Source: Hygrocybe punicea
Taxonomy: Eukaryota > Basidiomycota > Agaricomycetes > Agaricales > Hygrophoraceae
Length of the DNA: 64,000 nucleotides
Direction of reading: 5' to 3'
Assembly: GCA_963556145.1 (NCBI GenBank)
Contig: OY744461.1
Span: forward strand, 5,528,891 to 5,592,890
The notes under the pieces were generated by a model, which was not told the DNA's origin, ran no database searches, and saw nothing but the letters and a program-made list of their open reading frames with translations. Made by a program: the position numbers and the translations under genes. This document shows, one piece after another, positions 10,050 through 22,800 of the stretch; position 1 is the first letter of the stretch; each line of letters begins with the position of its first letter.

Positions 10050-11520
10050 TTGTAGCTCAGGAGAGAAAGGATGAAGTAGATGAGTAAGTAACTGAACTTT
10101 CGAATTCAACTGCAGGGTCCAAGAAGTGGATGGCAAAGTACCAGGCTGGGCTTCAAGCCATTTATGAGCAGTTGTTAGATGAGGAGCTCAAGAGATATGA
10201 GGGATTGGTGGAGGAGTGGAACTCAAGATCACCTCCACCAAGAGTACAACAAAAGTGGGTACCTAGGACACTGAGCCTGATGTTTTTCTTTCTGATGTCC
10301 CCAGAAATGTGGAAAAACACGCCATTAAAAACATCCACGACTTTGCTGAACAAATGCACCGGAATCCCAGGATGAGAGTCTTTGTGCTCTCAGCCTTTCA
10401 GGATACATCTGGGTGTGTCCTCATGTCTTCAATATGTAATGGCTGTTATCCCAATAACCAGCTACTTAGAGATGTGTGGTTAAACAGGTACGATTTCAAT
10501 GACGAGCTTGCAAACAGATCATTCATCAAATCTAAACCAAATTGGTAGACTGGATTGGTGATGACAGAATGGCAAGCATATGGTTCCGAGGAACTGGGTG
10601 AGTACAACATTTATCTACTGGTGCCAGCTGAATTGACATCGGCCTCAGCCTTGGCATGTGAGCAGGAAATATGGATAACGGTGACAATGATGGCCAACCA
10701 GATACAGCTTCGGTCAAGAAACCTAAGGTCCACTTATATGAGAAGGGTGTTCCTAGGCTGCCCTTATTCTCCAGTATGAGCTGACCCAACCTAGATGAAA
10801 TGAAGATGTTGATTCAGGATTTTGTGAACTGCCATTACCATAAGTCATTTTAGCACAAGGAAATCATTATTCACAAGGTAACAGAGATATGGTCGGAAGA
10901 TAAATTGGCATCAGTGCCTTGGGGTGATATTAGCCTACAAATACATGTCGCGGGAGTATCTGCCAGCTGGGTTTCAACTCCAAGATCCATCCAAACTAGT
11001 GAAACACAATGCCACCACTCTGTTGGATTTTTGGTATAAGGGACAGGATGATAAGAAAATCACAATGACCTTTGGATTCTGGGGTTTCAAAGGGAAACAT
11101 GGCCAAATGGACAAATCTGGCCCCTCCAGTTCCAGTGCATCTCGAAAGCAATGAGGGAAAAAGTCAAAACCAACACAAAGTTCAAGTGACGTCGTCGATG
11201 AAGACAATGACTCAGAATCAGCATTGTCTTCTGATACGGATCCCAAGTCACCAATGAGATGAAAACTTCAGAACAAGGACAAAGGGCAGGGGAAGGCCAA
11301 CGAAGATGTCCAACCAGATGATGAATACGATAAAGATGACCATAGCCTCTCCCTCAAAGATGATGGGGATATTTTTGGGTCTCCTCCAAAGGAGACTCCT
11401 CTGAAGTCGATGCTGTTAACTCTTCCAGACACTGAGAATCCTGATAACAGGTTCAGGTACCTCTGTTCATTATCCGATGACCCCGAATATCAAGCCTGTC
11501 TGCAAGCTGTCAATAAACTT
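10050..11520 (+). pseudogene. Multi-exon fungal gene of unknown function, fragmented
   Basis: Several exon-like segments follow each other on the plus strand. An exon ending near 10092 is followed by GTAAGT, and an acceptor lies near 10120. The next exon encodes WMAKYQAGLQAIYEQLLDEE. It can splice from about 10254 (GTGGGT) to about 10302 (CCCCAG) into a segment with MHRNPRMRVFVLSAFQD. Further protein-like pieces lie at 10555-10779, near 10924-11154 (KITMTFGFWGFKGKHG) and at 11400-11520 (DDPEYQACLQAV, preceded by acidic text). Internal stops between pieces mean either undetected introns or decay. No domain is recognised. The exon style resembles repetitive, possibly transposon-carried gene families of mushrooms (inference). 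Confidence 0.45.
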
Positions 11521-11647
11521 CCTGTGAGTTATTTTCTCTGTCATGTACATTCTGAGTTGACCCAGGTAAAATTTGACATAGATCGATGATAGGCTGGCAC
11601 CTCTCCCAAAAACATCTCTGATGTGAGCAACTTGGAAATATAAAAAG

Positions 11648-12262
11648 ATGACCACTCCCAAAAACATCCATTCCTCAGTCACATTGGCTATGACATACTT
11701 GCAATGGTTGAAGCAAAGACCATATCTCAAAACTGATGGAACATATCAGAGCCGACTTTATAATGAGGGAGTGTTGCTCAGCATCGGCCTCCTCAGCCAG
11801 GACATGGGGCTTTGGCAAATTTCAGGCAATGAACCGGATCCCGCAACCATGAATCTTGTTGTTGATGATTTCATTGTTAACACAAAGCTCAAATTTCTGG
11901 AAGTCCAACCTCAGCTTCTATCGGTATGCTTGGAGCTAAGTTCTGGCCTGACATCATTGAAACAGAGGGCCCCTAGTAAAGCTGGAGATAAAGAGAGGAA
12001 GAAAAGAAAGGTTGGGGACAGAACATCAGGCAAGAGCAAAGATGTCCCATTGAGATCAATGCAGACCTCGACATTGACCTCAGCGTTGATCTCAGTATTA
12101 CTCTTGGCATTGACCTTAGCATTGACCTCAGTGTTGACCTCAGTGTTTACCTCAGCACTGACTTCACCATTGTCCTTGGCTTTGACAGTGACATTGACAT
12201 TGGTGTTGAGATTAGCGTATTTTATCTTCAGACTAATGTTATGGCTGGGTATATTAAACTGA
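11648..12262 (+). CDS. Open frame, possible continuation of the upstream gene, with repeat tail
   Basis: A 204-codon frame. The first 110 residues look like ordinary protein (MTYLQWLKQRPYLKTDGTYQ, later EPDPATMNLVVDDF). A lysine/arginine-rich stretch follows, and from about 12064 the frame runs into a minisatellite that yields an LTSALTSVL-type repeat. The first part is likely an exon of the gene at 10-11.5 kb, and the repeat tail is probably non-coding. No domain is recognised. An alternative is a chance frame across an intron. Confidence 0.35.
   Translation: MTTPKNIHSSVTLAMTYLQWLKQRPYLKTDGTYQSRLYNEGVLLSIGLLSQDMGLWQISGNEPDPATMNLVVDDFIVNTKLKFLEVQPQLLSVCLELSSGLTSLKQRAPSKAGDKERKKRKVGDRTSGKSKDVPLRSMQTSTLTSALISVLLLALTLALTSVLTSVFTSALTSPLSLALTVTLTLVLRLAYFIFRLMLWLGILN
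12064..12212. repeat. Short minisatellite, TTGACCTCAG-type units
   Basis: Imperfect 12- to 18-bp units of ATTGACCTCAGYRTTGACC fill this interval. Because unit lengths are multiples of three, frames stay open on both strands. Confidence 0.75.
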
Positions 12263-12630
12263 AAATCACTATGTACATGAATTATATATATAAACATTAT
12301 AAAGCTCAGGACAACAATTTGGTGGATGCTCAGATCTTCCCTGGTGACTTTGAAGGAGACGATAAATGGGGACCTAATGACATCCCCAATTGGCACCAAC
12401 AGCATTATGGTCAACCAGTCTCTCTTCAAAGATGACATAGACGCCCCTGTGGCCAAAGTTTCTTGTGGGGCTGAAGTGTGCTGATCCTTGCTGGAGCCTG
12501 GCCAGGATCACTGCCAGTCTTCTGGCAGGTCTTGCGAGTAACTCACTGACCAAATGGGAACAGCAATGGGTTCTTCCTCCACCAGGTGATGTTTCGCTTC
12601 CAGCAGGATTGGGCCCAATTCTGATTCACG

Positions 12631-13200
12631 TCAGTGACCTTGAGGCATAATGTCTCCATCATCAATTTCAACCCTTGACCTTGGCCTCCAATACTCACTG
12701 AACCAGGATGTCCACCACGAATGGCAAAGCCCATGCTCTGTAAATTCCAACATGCTCCATCCAGGTTCATAGGCTGGATCCTTGACATTGCTCAGATCGT
12801 TCCTCCAAATGTTTTTGAACCTAGGTAATTCAGTCAGTGGGGCATAGTGTTCCCAATACTCCCTGGCTGCACTTATTAACAGCCTAGGTATGTGGACATG
12901 GAAACCAGCATGCTGCGATGCTTGATAAATCTCCACCACCAAATGCTTTGCATAATATCGTTAAAAGGCAAGAAATTGATGAGCTAACTAACTTACCACA
13001 TCCTGAGTGATATTGTACATAAAGTGGTCCTGCTGAATGGGATTGTTTTTGCCTGGCATCAATGGTAAAGTGATAGCAAGTCGAGCATTGATTGCATAAA
13101 GCCAATTATGGAAGTCTTCAGCAGACAGATTCAGTGTGTAGGAGTTGCTGGACATTGCAATTGCAGAGACAGTGATTGAGTTCAGGATACTGTTTGTCAT
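12631..13200 (-). CDS. Two-exon fungal protein fragment of unknown function
   Basis: Exon 1 starts at an ATG ending at 13200 (MTNSILNSITVSAIAMSSNS) and contains LSAEDFHNWLYAINARLAIT. A 51-bp intron follows (12946-12996, GTAAGT to AAAG, phase 0). Exon 2 contains HLVVEIYQASQHAGFHVHIP, then a region rich in Trp and aromatic residues (EYWEHYAPLTELPRF, WWTSWFSEYW), and stops at 12631. The splice joins two frames of good coding quality, which supports a real gene or a recent pseudogene. No domain is recognised. It is convergent with the fragmented gene at 10-12 kb. A further exon downstream of 12631 is possible. Confidence 0.5.
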
Positions 13201-13592
13201 TTTGAAAAAAAATTGGTGTTGCCACCCGAATTTATAATCTTATTATGGTATTTTTGGTATTTGTTCAAGCAAACAAACAAACAATGACTCATTGGTCTTA
13301 AGGTCAATTTAGCCCACCCAAATTCAAAGGCAACAACTGAAAAATGGCCTGATCCAAAGGTGAGCAGCTTCTTATGCCCCAAAACACATTTATTGACAGA
13401 GTAATTGTGAAATTTAGTGATCCTGAAGAGTAGGTATTCTAAAATGTCAATTTAGGAGGTATCATTGACATTTGTCCTTAGAGCAACCAGCAATGAAATC
13501 ACTTTGGGAACTGCCCCTCTTACCTGGTAGGAGTTCATTCTTTACTGAAAATACTAGCCTGAACTGTCAAACAGCAACGTTGTTGACATTGA
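13201..13592. other. Spacer next to hAT copy B
   Basis: AT-rich with no gene seen. It forms the left flank of the hAT element; its last 8 bases do not match the first 8 after the right end. Confidence 0.4.
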
Positions 13593-13786
13593 CTAGGGCA
13601 GGACAGGGGTTACCCTCGGGTAAATTTTCCTGTACCCGGACCCCTGACCCTTCAAACCGTACCCCTTTCGGGTAGGGGTTCAACCCAACCCTTCATCATA
13701 TGCGGTGTCTCACAATACCGTAAGGGTAGACAAAAACCACCAGGGTCAGGGTTATATTTGGGGGGTATCTATGGCAACAAATCAAA

Positions 13787-16637
13787 CTACTCGACAATTT
13801 CCACATCTTCTGCACCATCTGCATGCGCTGCCTTCTTTTTCCCCATGTTAGCACGCACAGCGTCAATCAAATCTTTCATGACAATGAGATCACGTCGGGA
13901 CCAAGAACCAAGACACAAGAATGAGCGAAGAGATTGAGAGGAGAGAGCATTCCGGGTGTGGCTAAGAAGATGCCAGCCCTGTGAAAAGACTCGTTCAACT
14001 GCTGTGGAGGTGGCTGCAAACGACAGATCAGATATATTATAGATCAGAAGGCAGGACTTACGAGGTGCACTTAAGAAGTCCAACGCCATCCGAGATAGGC
14101 AAGGATATGCGTGCCGATTATCCGACCACCATTTCAAAGGGTCGGTCACATTCTCAACCGGGAGACGAAGGTATTCATCAATCTCACTAACAGGAGCTGT
14201 CGTGGTTACAGAGAGGTTCCCAAACATCGTGAACTCGCACTTATTCTGGCAGACCATTAGATACACAACCAGAGAGATCGACGAGGACAGCGTACCGTCA
14301 CATTGTCCGTGGCCTTGTTCGCCGGTACATCCTCGCTCTTGCCCTTCTTATCCTTATCCTTCTCGTACACTGAAATGAACTCTTCACGAACCATGTTCTC
14401 AGCCTGCTCCACCCACTCCTCTTCCCATTCATGCTGCTTGAAGTATTCGAGTTTTATGCCGGGGTGGAGTACCATAGCAATGCGATAGATAGCGGAGGAA
14501 TCTGTGAGAGAATAATAGCGATCCATTTTTTTCTGTGCAAGCTTCATTGCTGCAACGATGGCGGGGTGATAGCGATGCTTCGTGGTAAGGTTTAGACTGC
14601 TCGAGAGACGATCCATGGCAGGTATGACTGCAGCGATGCTTGCATTATCTTGCGAGAAGTACAGCGTGGCAGTCTTATATAGCTGTGAGTTCATCAGCGC
14701 CTCGATTGGAGAATGACCGACTGACACGTACGCTGAGTAGACCAACCAACTCCTCGATTATCCTCCAATGCTCCTCATCCAGTTCATGTTTGCGAAACTT
14801 GACCTGCTTATCGACAGTGATCGCATCAATGGGTTGGCGATAACGGAGCGCAAACTCCATCATATCAAATGTGGAGTTCCAACGCGTGACTACATCACGA
14901 GGGATGAGGTTGGGAAGCAGGTTGGCATCCCTGCAGTGACGGCGCCAAGCGGGGAGCGCAATAGTCGTAGAGTTGATGATAGCAAAGGAAAGCTGACGGA
15001 GCCTAGACACAGCATCACGGACAACTTCAGTGTCGGCCAATATATCCTCTTTATCAATCTCATTCAGCCTGTCGAGCTCATCAATTCCATCGTCGTCATC
15101 GTCGTCGTCGACATCGTCATCGTGAACTGATGCCAGATCTGCGTGGTCTCTGTTGTCATCCTCGGCAATGATCTTGGCGCTATTCTGCTCCACCTCTCCA
15201 TCAGCATCATCAAGATTAGTGCCCTTGGTCATGCCGGGGTTGAAAGGGCGAACAAGACTCCTAGCGGAGAGTTGTACAGTGTGATTAAAACACCGGACCC
15301 GTCCATCGGCATTGAAGGAGTTGTCAAGCTTGGCAAGAGCATCCGTTTGCTTGTCATTGGCACTGGCATTATCGGCATTCATCACAAGGATCTTTGATCA
15401 TTGTGAGCATGATACAAAGACCTGCAAACCTGGAACATACCTTCTGCGTAAGGCCAAACCGAATGAGCATGTCTTGAAAAGTATTGGCCATAGTGACACC
15501 GGTGTGCGACTCAGCGACTTCAGCAATGTCCAACAAGAATGAGAGTGGTTTGCCTTGGTACTCGAGATGAACAGTCCAACCGATATAAGCATGGTGATTA
15601 GGCGACGTCCAGGCATCAGTCGCAAAATGGAGACGACCAGGATGCGCCTGATGCGAGTGTCAGCACAATGGTGGAAACAATGAGGAGTTGGAGACGTACT
15701 CGAAGTAAATTGCCAATACGATCGAGACACTTCTCATATGAGGTCTTGACATCGCGAGCGACGGTCTTCGGTGAAGGAATACTGATGTGGGGCCGGCCAG
15801 CAGTCAAGAGCTCAATAAGTTCACGGTCAGACATGATACCGAGTGCACGATTGCTCTCGGTAACCCATTTAACAATGTGGGCCCTAGACATTCAGCTAAG
15901 CAATTTTGTGGTAAGTGCACTGGTGAAACGCACATACCGGACTTCAACATTCGAATGAGCGCGATGAGAGTACGTGATGGGTTTTTGGCCTTGACGAGCG
16001 AACGCCTGGAAAATTGAACCACTGCGCGCCTTGGCTTCCTTTGTGTTGAGGGCAGTATGCACAGCTTCAATGCCGAAGCAACGATTGGCGTGATGTTTGA
16101 GATTGGCAGTCGATGAGCGATCCTGCTTGTCTTGGAATCGCCGAACGCCACCAAGTGTCGTTTTGCAGTGGCTGGCAGCGCAGGGGAAGAAGTAACAGAG
16201 TCGTCCGTCAATGTATTCGATGCTGACATTGGACTTGAAAAAGGAATAAATGGGAGAGCGCCAGCTGCTCTTAGCTTTCTCTGTTGAACGTGAGTGAGGG
16301 TGGCTACGTCGCAGAAGGAGAACTCACCGAGCACTTGCTCATCCGACATCTCAGGATCATCCGAGTCGATCTCGATCAAACTAGTGTTATCGTCCCCATC
16401 GGCTTCATTCTCGTCAAGGAGAGCATCGGTGGAGGGTTCAGAACGACTGGAATTTGAATGCTTAATTTTTTTGGCCGGTTGCTTGGCTGCAGCAGCACAA
16501 TCCTTCAGAGACTCGGCGGGTCTCTTAACGGGCTGCTTGACAGCGGCGCGCGAGGAAGCATCGTTGGAAGTGAAAGTGGATTTGGTAGACATGGACGCGG
16601 AAGACTTTGCAGAACGAGTATCAGAGGGTTTGGTCAT
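13787..16637 (-). CDS. hAT-family transposase, eight exons, BED finger and dimerisation domain
   Basis: The exons on the minus strand are 16637-16328, 16280-15938, 15883-15700, 15647-15441, 15391-14732, 14682-14296, 14245-14062 and 14013-13787. The seven introns are 47-54 bp, all GT-AG, and their phases agree, giving 833 residues. The order is a Ser/Lys-rich N-terminus; a BED-like zinc finger (CAASHC then HHANRC, near residues 135-170); the first catalytic Asp in FATDAWTSPN (about 15605-15625); the second in VMNADNASAND (about 15360-15391); an acidic Asp run; RWNST near 14880; and the C-terminal hAT dimerisation motif (ERVFSQGWHLLSHTRNALSS). It would cut and paste the element by binding the ends. 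No lesion was found, so activity is plausible. The third catalytic residue was not pinned down. Confidence 0.9.
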
Positions 16638-16877
16638 GGCGGACTGAACGAAGAGGACGAAAAGAACTTACTGATTTTATAGACTCGAGCCGGATCTTGA
16701 TAAAACCCCGTTTTGATCGCGCTAAGATAAATTCTGGCTGGCTGCCGTGCTTGTGCGACGGCATCGGTGGTGGCCGCATGGACTGCACCCTATCAACTCA
16801 GGCAACATCGAGAAAAATTAGTTTAAACGAATGAAAAAAAAAAAAACCCCCCGACCGAGTGTCTGGGCAGGAACTAG

Positions 16878-17256
16878 TGTTGAATGGGCAATATTCGAGG
16901 CTCGCTGAGCCACAGGTTGGTGTTCGAGGTGCGTGGCCAAAATGAAGGAGCTAAAAAAAATCACACAAGCTTTACCAAAAAGCGCAGCATGAAAGGGGAC
17001 AGAACTTACCAGGCTTGGGAAGTTGATTATATGTGTCTGATATTGGGTGGCGCACAAGCCCTGAGCGATGTTGAATGGGCAATATTCGAGTCACAGGTTG
17101 GCATTCGAGGTGCGCGGCCAAAATGAAGAAGCTAAAAATCACACAAGCTTTACCAAAAAGCACAGCATGAAAGGGGACAGGACTTACCAGGCTTGGGAAG
17201 TTGATTATACGTGTCCGATATTGGGTGGTGCACAAGCCCTGAGCGATGTGGGTTGA
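16878..17256. repeat. Tandem duplication in hAT leader, copy B
   Basis: Same two-unit duplication as at 554-930, lying between the transposase start codon and the right terminus. It could be part of the promoter or subterminal binding region. Confidence 0.8.
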
Positions 17257-17432
17257 CGTTGAGGACTCGCGAGTGGTCCTGTGCTTACATAAACCACAAA
17301 CCCGGTAACCCGCCAAACCGGGGGTAAGGGTGGCGGTTCAACAGCGGGTTACCAAAAGGGACACCGGACCCGTACCCCAGCAACCCAAGGGCCGAAAACC
17401 CCGGGTTTACCCCTACCCTTGTCCTGCCCTAG

Positions 17433-18882
17433 TTACCCGTGACTGGCGAAGCACGATCTTTGACGATTGGCTCCTCAAAGAGTTTTATGTCGGCAAGCAT
17501 TCTCCATCGGCATTAATTCAACATGGCGCTGTTAGCACCAAGACCATGCCAGAGGACCTCGGTGAGTATATATACGCATTGGCAGACAAATGGATTATGA
17601 CGTCTGGCATCATAGATTGGGCGAAATACGATGAATCTGTGCCAGCATGGCACAGCGGAACCTCTGCAAATTGGTCGTTCGGTGGGCTTCCGGACGCCAC
17701 AAAGCTCGAAATAATCGGTCAGGTTATTGCTTGGTGTAAAGGACATAGTGTCCTCGTCGATGCCGATGTGGCGGACGATGATGAAGGTATGATCTAGAAT
17801 TACATATGTGATTGTGCTAATGATATAATACATTTGCAGAGGAGCTGGTTCCCGAGGGCAAGGGCAAGGGCAAAGCCAAGTCAAAATCGGTCAAAAAACA
17901 GAAGACTTCTTCCGCTGGTTTGTACAAATTTTCTACCATACCGGTGTATAGATGTACTGAATATTCAGGTGGCGCAGACAATTCGTCCGAGAAGGACAAA
18001 AAGAAGCCCAAGCCCAAACCCAAGTCCAGTAAGTACTTTCATTGTCTGTGATTGTCATACATGAAAACCCTTCTTCATGACAGAACGCACAATCAAGTCC
18101 AAAGCCGAGGACGACGATGACGGTGAGTTATTGAATTCCGAATATCAAAACGATAATCCAACACATTTATTCATGTATAGACGACGTAAAGATGGAGGAT
18201 AACTTAGCCCCGGTAAAGAAGAAGTGGTCCAAGGCTCAAATGCGTACGTTGCTCACGTTGCTATGATTAATGCACTGACATATCGCTGTCGCTGTCGAAA
18301 TTGGGCCGTCGCACGGATCCAAGAAATCGGAATCCAAAAAATTGACAGTGGAAGTTAAACCACCCATCTCCTCCGAGCCGGTTGATGTTCCACTGGAATC
18401 CCCGAAGTTCGACGCTGTAGGAACAGAGTGGGTCGGGTTGTTGGATGTCGATCACGATGCAATCATGCACAACGACGATGGACCTCCCGAACCAAAACAA
18501 GAGTCTCTCAGCAGTGATCATGAGGACGGCGAGATAACAAAGAGGAGGAAGCTAGATGTCACTTTGGAGCAAGCGGGCATTATTGCAGAGAAGCTCAAAC
18601 TGGTGAAGCCACCGAAGAAGTCACCGACTCCGGGTATGTGTTTCAACATCACATGTCTGTATCTATTCCAATTCTGATCTTCTTAACGTCCTAGGATTCC
18701 GTCCCAATATGCGTGCATCGTCACGCCACCAATCATCGACCCCTGCGGAGCCCAGCGCTTCATCGATGGACGTGGATTGGAGCAACATCGTTCCACCCGA
18801 AATCCTACTCTCAATTCCTCCGAGCCAAACGAGGCCTTCATCTCCCAAGCCGTCGACATCCAAACTGGATCCTGGGCCTTAA
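17433..18882 (+). pseudogene. 3' part of a multi-exon gene of unknown function, next to hAT
   Basis: Protein-like sequence starts directly after the hAT end (TRDWRSTIFDDWLLKEFYVG) and continues through exons ending 17786, then 17840-17917, 17969-18028, 18084-18122 and 18181-18243. After an unclear junction near 18.25-18.32 kb, an exon runs to 18633 and a last one spans 18695-18882. Introns are about 51-61 bp with GT-AG ends and consistent phases, except at the unclear junction where no acceptor in the right phase is visible. The first exon is globular (ADKWIMTSGIIDWAKYD); the rest is Lys/Ser/Pro-rich and probably disordered, with basic stretches like nuclear localisation signals. The 5' half and start codon are missing. 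Confidence 0.6.
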
Positions 18883-19863
18883 TTTCGGAGGAGTAAGTCC
18901 TTCTTTTTGTGGAGTATTCATTATATTTGACTAAAAAGACTTTATCCCAGTCGTTGATTTCTGGAAACGTGTGCCCTCAAATGTCCTCCTCATACATCGC
19001 TACAGTGTCTATATATGTACTTCTTTTTGCTCTGTTAAAAATGACTTGTGTTACTGTATGACCATAAGAATTGAGCATGATAGTAAGCATAGATACAACG
19101 TAAGGCATCAATCTTGTTGACTGAAAATCTGTTTGTCTAAAATATATCCTGGTGAATGCATTACTTTCAGTTCAGTTCATAGTACAACTACCGACTCACT
19201 CAACCTGAGAAGGACAACCTGAGATGACTTAGGTTCGGGCTAACGAAAATTAAAATTGAATATATGTAAGAAACCAGAATCGCGAACTTTATGGACCTAT
19301 TAAATGAGGATACAATGATACAAGAGTAACAAAACCCCCTCTTGTAGTGGAAGATATAGCTGTCACTCCAAGGGGAGCTATGACTATTTGGTACCGGAAT
19401 AATACAGTATACTTGTGTGTGGGAATGATACGTACAGCTCCATAAAAATGACAATGTATTTCTGACAAGGATGAAGAGCAATGATAATTTCCACGAATTA
19501 CCAAGTAATTGTCAAATATGCACAGTTGTCAAACAGCCTGGTTGTTCAACTTCAATACCTGTTTTGTCTCAGTTGGTTGGATCAATGTCTTGTCAGCCAG
19601 ACCCCTAATAAGATCGTAAGGCAGCTATTCATGATACAGATGCATTTTTGGCCTGTATCAAGGCATGTCACAGGAACATAGAATGGAATAAAAAAAGTAA
19701 ACACAGATTTCTAAAGATTCAGGCACGCCTTATGGTGTTTTGGGAAAAGCTTACAAATAATATAATGTCATATGATCAATCCCATTGTGTTAATTGTTAT
19801 TCATGATCTGAACCACTTGACTAGTTAAATGGGCGGTGTTTCCTCTTACTGTCACAAATCCTC
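18883..19863. other. Spacer upstream of Helitron 1
   Basis: AT-rich with no gene supported. The 5' end of Helitron 1 (expected TC after an A) should lie here or slightly downstream, but I cannot place it without another copy. Confidence 0.4.
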
Positions 19864-22800
19864 ATGAATCCCCACAACATCATCCGTGTCTGCATTGCAT
19901 GTTTGACTTATCTATATTTCCTTGCAAATGCAACATTATTTCCACAACTATGCCAAGACAAACTTATGTATATCTCTCCTGAACCAATTTCCTGTCCTGT
20001 GATATCGACCTTGACCCAAGAATTGGGTGTTTTTCAAAGAAAACTCATAGAACATGAGTTGGCCCCAGATCAGGGCGATGTAACAATATTGATGCAAATA
20101 AATGCAACACTATATGTAAAGATCATTGGAATAACAAAAGAAACAAAAGATAACTTGACAGTCGATCCATTATTCGTTTGGACTACATTTAAAAATAGCG
20201 CCTTCAAAATGCGAATACGTTCTATTCAATATGCCAGAACATATTTCTTACCTCCTAAATATCTCTTTGCTTTGTATTGTCTTCTCAAACCTATCACTGT
20301 CCAATGTCGTTGTAAAATGATCAAAGCATTGCTCATGCGATCGCTATTGAGACGACATGATTTCAAAACATATTTATTTCATTGTATTACTAGTTCTCTA
20401 TCACATGCAACGTTGCTGTGGACCACACTATGTTTCATAATACGGCATAGCTGTTCAAACATAATTGTGTTCAATTTGAATTTATTCGGACACTTGTTTA
20501 AATCTTTATATATAAATTTCGTTCATAGATATGACTACATTGGTGGTGGTAAACGAATACCAACATTCAAGTTTAGCTTTCTTCAATCTTTTATGCTACC
20601 ATCTAATAATATCAACCATGATTCTGACATATTATTCGAATATGTGGGGCATATTGATGAACAAACAGCCAACACTTTATATGAAGATAGAAAAACATAT
20701 GCATGTGTTAAAATGCCTTTACATGAACTTCTGCCAAATTTGACAGTGAAGGATATTGGTGAAATAACAACAATACATGGTATATATTTGTCAAAGACAT
20801 TACGAAGATTACATGGACAAGATCTATCTGTGGCATTAATGAGGCATAATTGTTCAGCTTGTGATACTCATGTTTCTATTTTTCATGTGCATGATATTAA
20901 ATCACATAAAGACCTGTGTAAACAGTGGTACAGAAGACAAAAAATGACAGAAACATATGAGTGCGGCAAAGAAGAAACTCAGGCTCAAATGAAAGAAGAA
21001 TTGGACAAGTCAGATGAGCAATTATTTCCTCCTCCTCCTCCATCTATTGAATTGAAGGAAACCATAATCAGCAACTGGTGCAGAGATACATCACCTGAAT
21101 GTTTCCAAGAAAGTGGGTGTGCTGTATGTGGTCAATTGGTTGCATTGAAAAACATGTCTTTATTGTCAAAGACGAAGGTTAATCTGAAAATATTAACTAG
21201 AGACAATATGGGAATCACAAGATGTGAACGATATCATTGTTCTGATCCAATAGAGGATATCAAAGGTCCAGTGCTAGATGACACATGTAAATGGATATGC
21301 AAACCATGTGTGCTCAGTCTGAATAAAGGCCAAACTCCCAAATATGCTTTGGCAAATGGACTTTGGATGGGAAGAATTCCTGCACAACTTTAAAATCTAA
21401 CATTTGCTGAACAACTTTTGATTGCCCGTGTTTGTCACAACAAATGTATTGTTCGTGTCTCCTCTGGGATGCATAAAATGAAAGCAAATGCCATCATGTT
21501 TCAAAACCCAACACCAAAGATATATCAACGGTTGCCTCCAACAATTAAAGAACTTGATGAAGTGCTAGCGTTTATTTTCACTGGTCCTGCCAGACCAACT
21601 CCAGAAGACATGGAGCGAACGCCTTTATAGGTTCACCGAAGGCGAGTTTCTGCAGCTTTAGAATGGCTGAAATTGAATCACATGGATTACTATGATTTAG
21701 ATATCTCCTATGAAAATCTAGCACAATATCCAGATCATGGAATTCCTGTTGTGGTTGCATATCGACCAGCAGACACAAATAAGGAACCAGAAGCCACTAG
21801 TGCATTTGACAATGAAGTGGAAGATGGTGTGGAAGATGGGCCTTGTCCCTTTGTTGTTAGTGGAGTAACTGGTGAAAATCTAGATATTACAAGTCCAAAG
21901 GCATTAATAGCTAGAGCAACCAAGCACTTGATAGATGACCATGGTGGTGTTCTTGCCATAAGCCATGCTAGAAATCCAGAATCGTTCTTTAATAATCCTC
22001 AGTTATATCCTATGATGTTTCCCTGCCTATTTCCATATGGCTTGGGTGGTATTAGCAGCATAGACAATGATGTTTTAAGCATCAGTGATATGATGCACAA
22101 AAGACATCTCCTGATGTACCATGACAAAAGATTTCAAACCGATCCCTATTTTCCATTGATTGCATTCAATCAAGAACAAATCAAGGACAGTACAACCGGA
22201 GGATATTTGTTGACTAATAAACATAATTTCAACGATATTGCAGATCGCCTGATGAATATCAATACAGCTGTTTTGGATGACCTCTCTAAGAGATTATCTA
22301 GAGGTGATAGAGTCAAACCAGATACATCGGAAGAGAAAGCATGCTATAAACTCATTTCTGATCTGGATCACGTAGCTGGTCAGGTCAAAGGTTCAATTAC
22401 TAACAAGAAATACATGCGAAATGAGATTTGGTCTCTGATATCCTATATTGGTGCTCCGACTTGGTTTATCACTTTTGCACCTGCAGACATCAATCACCCA
22501 CTATGCTTATATTATGCTGACAACAAAGAAAAGTTTTATCCTAAACTACGTCTACCCCAGGATTGTTACAAACTAATTGCAAACAATCCAGTTGCTGGAG
22601 CCCGCTTTTTTCACTTTACTACTGAAATGTTCATCAAACATATATTAGGAATAAATGAATCTCATCCTGGCCTGTATGGAAACACATCAGGTTATTATGC
22701 AACGGTAGAGGAATAAGGACGTCTTACCTTGCATCTTCATATGCTGTTGTGGATAAAGGGATGCCTTACACCTCAGGAAATACGTGACAAAATTATGGGT

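Larger units (their letters stand above)
13593..17432 (-). mobile_element. hAT transposon copy B, complete
   Basis: A 3840-bp element bounded by inverted CTAGGGCAGGACA termini (13593-13605 and its complement ending at 17432). Subterminal regions are dense in GGGTAGGGGT, GGTTACCC and GGGTAAGG words, typical of transposase-binding repeats in hAT elements (inference). One transposase gene on the minus strand fills the middle. No 8-bp target duplication is visible (left flank GACATTGA, right flank TTACCCGT), which suggests recombination between copies or a deletion at one flank. Confidence 0.9.

Noticed and set aside
13593..17432. LTR retrotransposon origin for the duplicated 1.1-kb segments at 1-1108 and 16323-17432
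   Set aside because: The segments contain the start of a hAT transposase gene and end in inverted, not direct, termini. No gag or pol sequence is present.
19200..19481. 93-codon hydrophobic minus-strand frame
   Set aside because: Ser/Ile/Phe-rich product of AT-rich DNA, no start context, no conserved motif, overlapped by another open frame.
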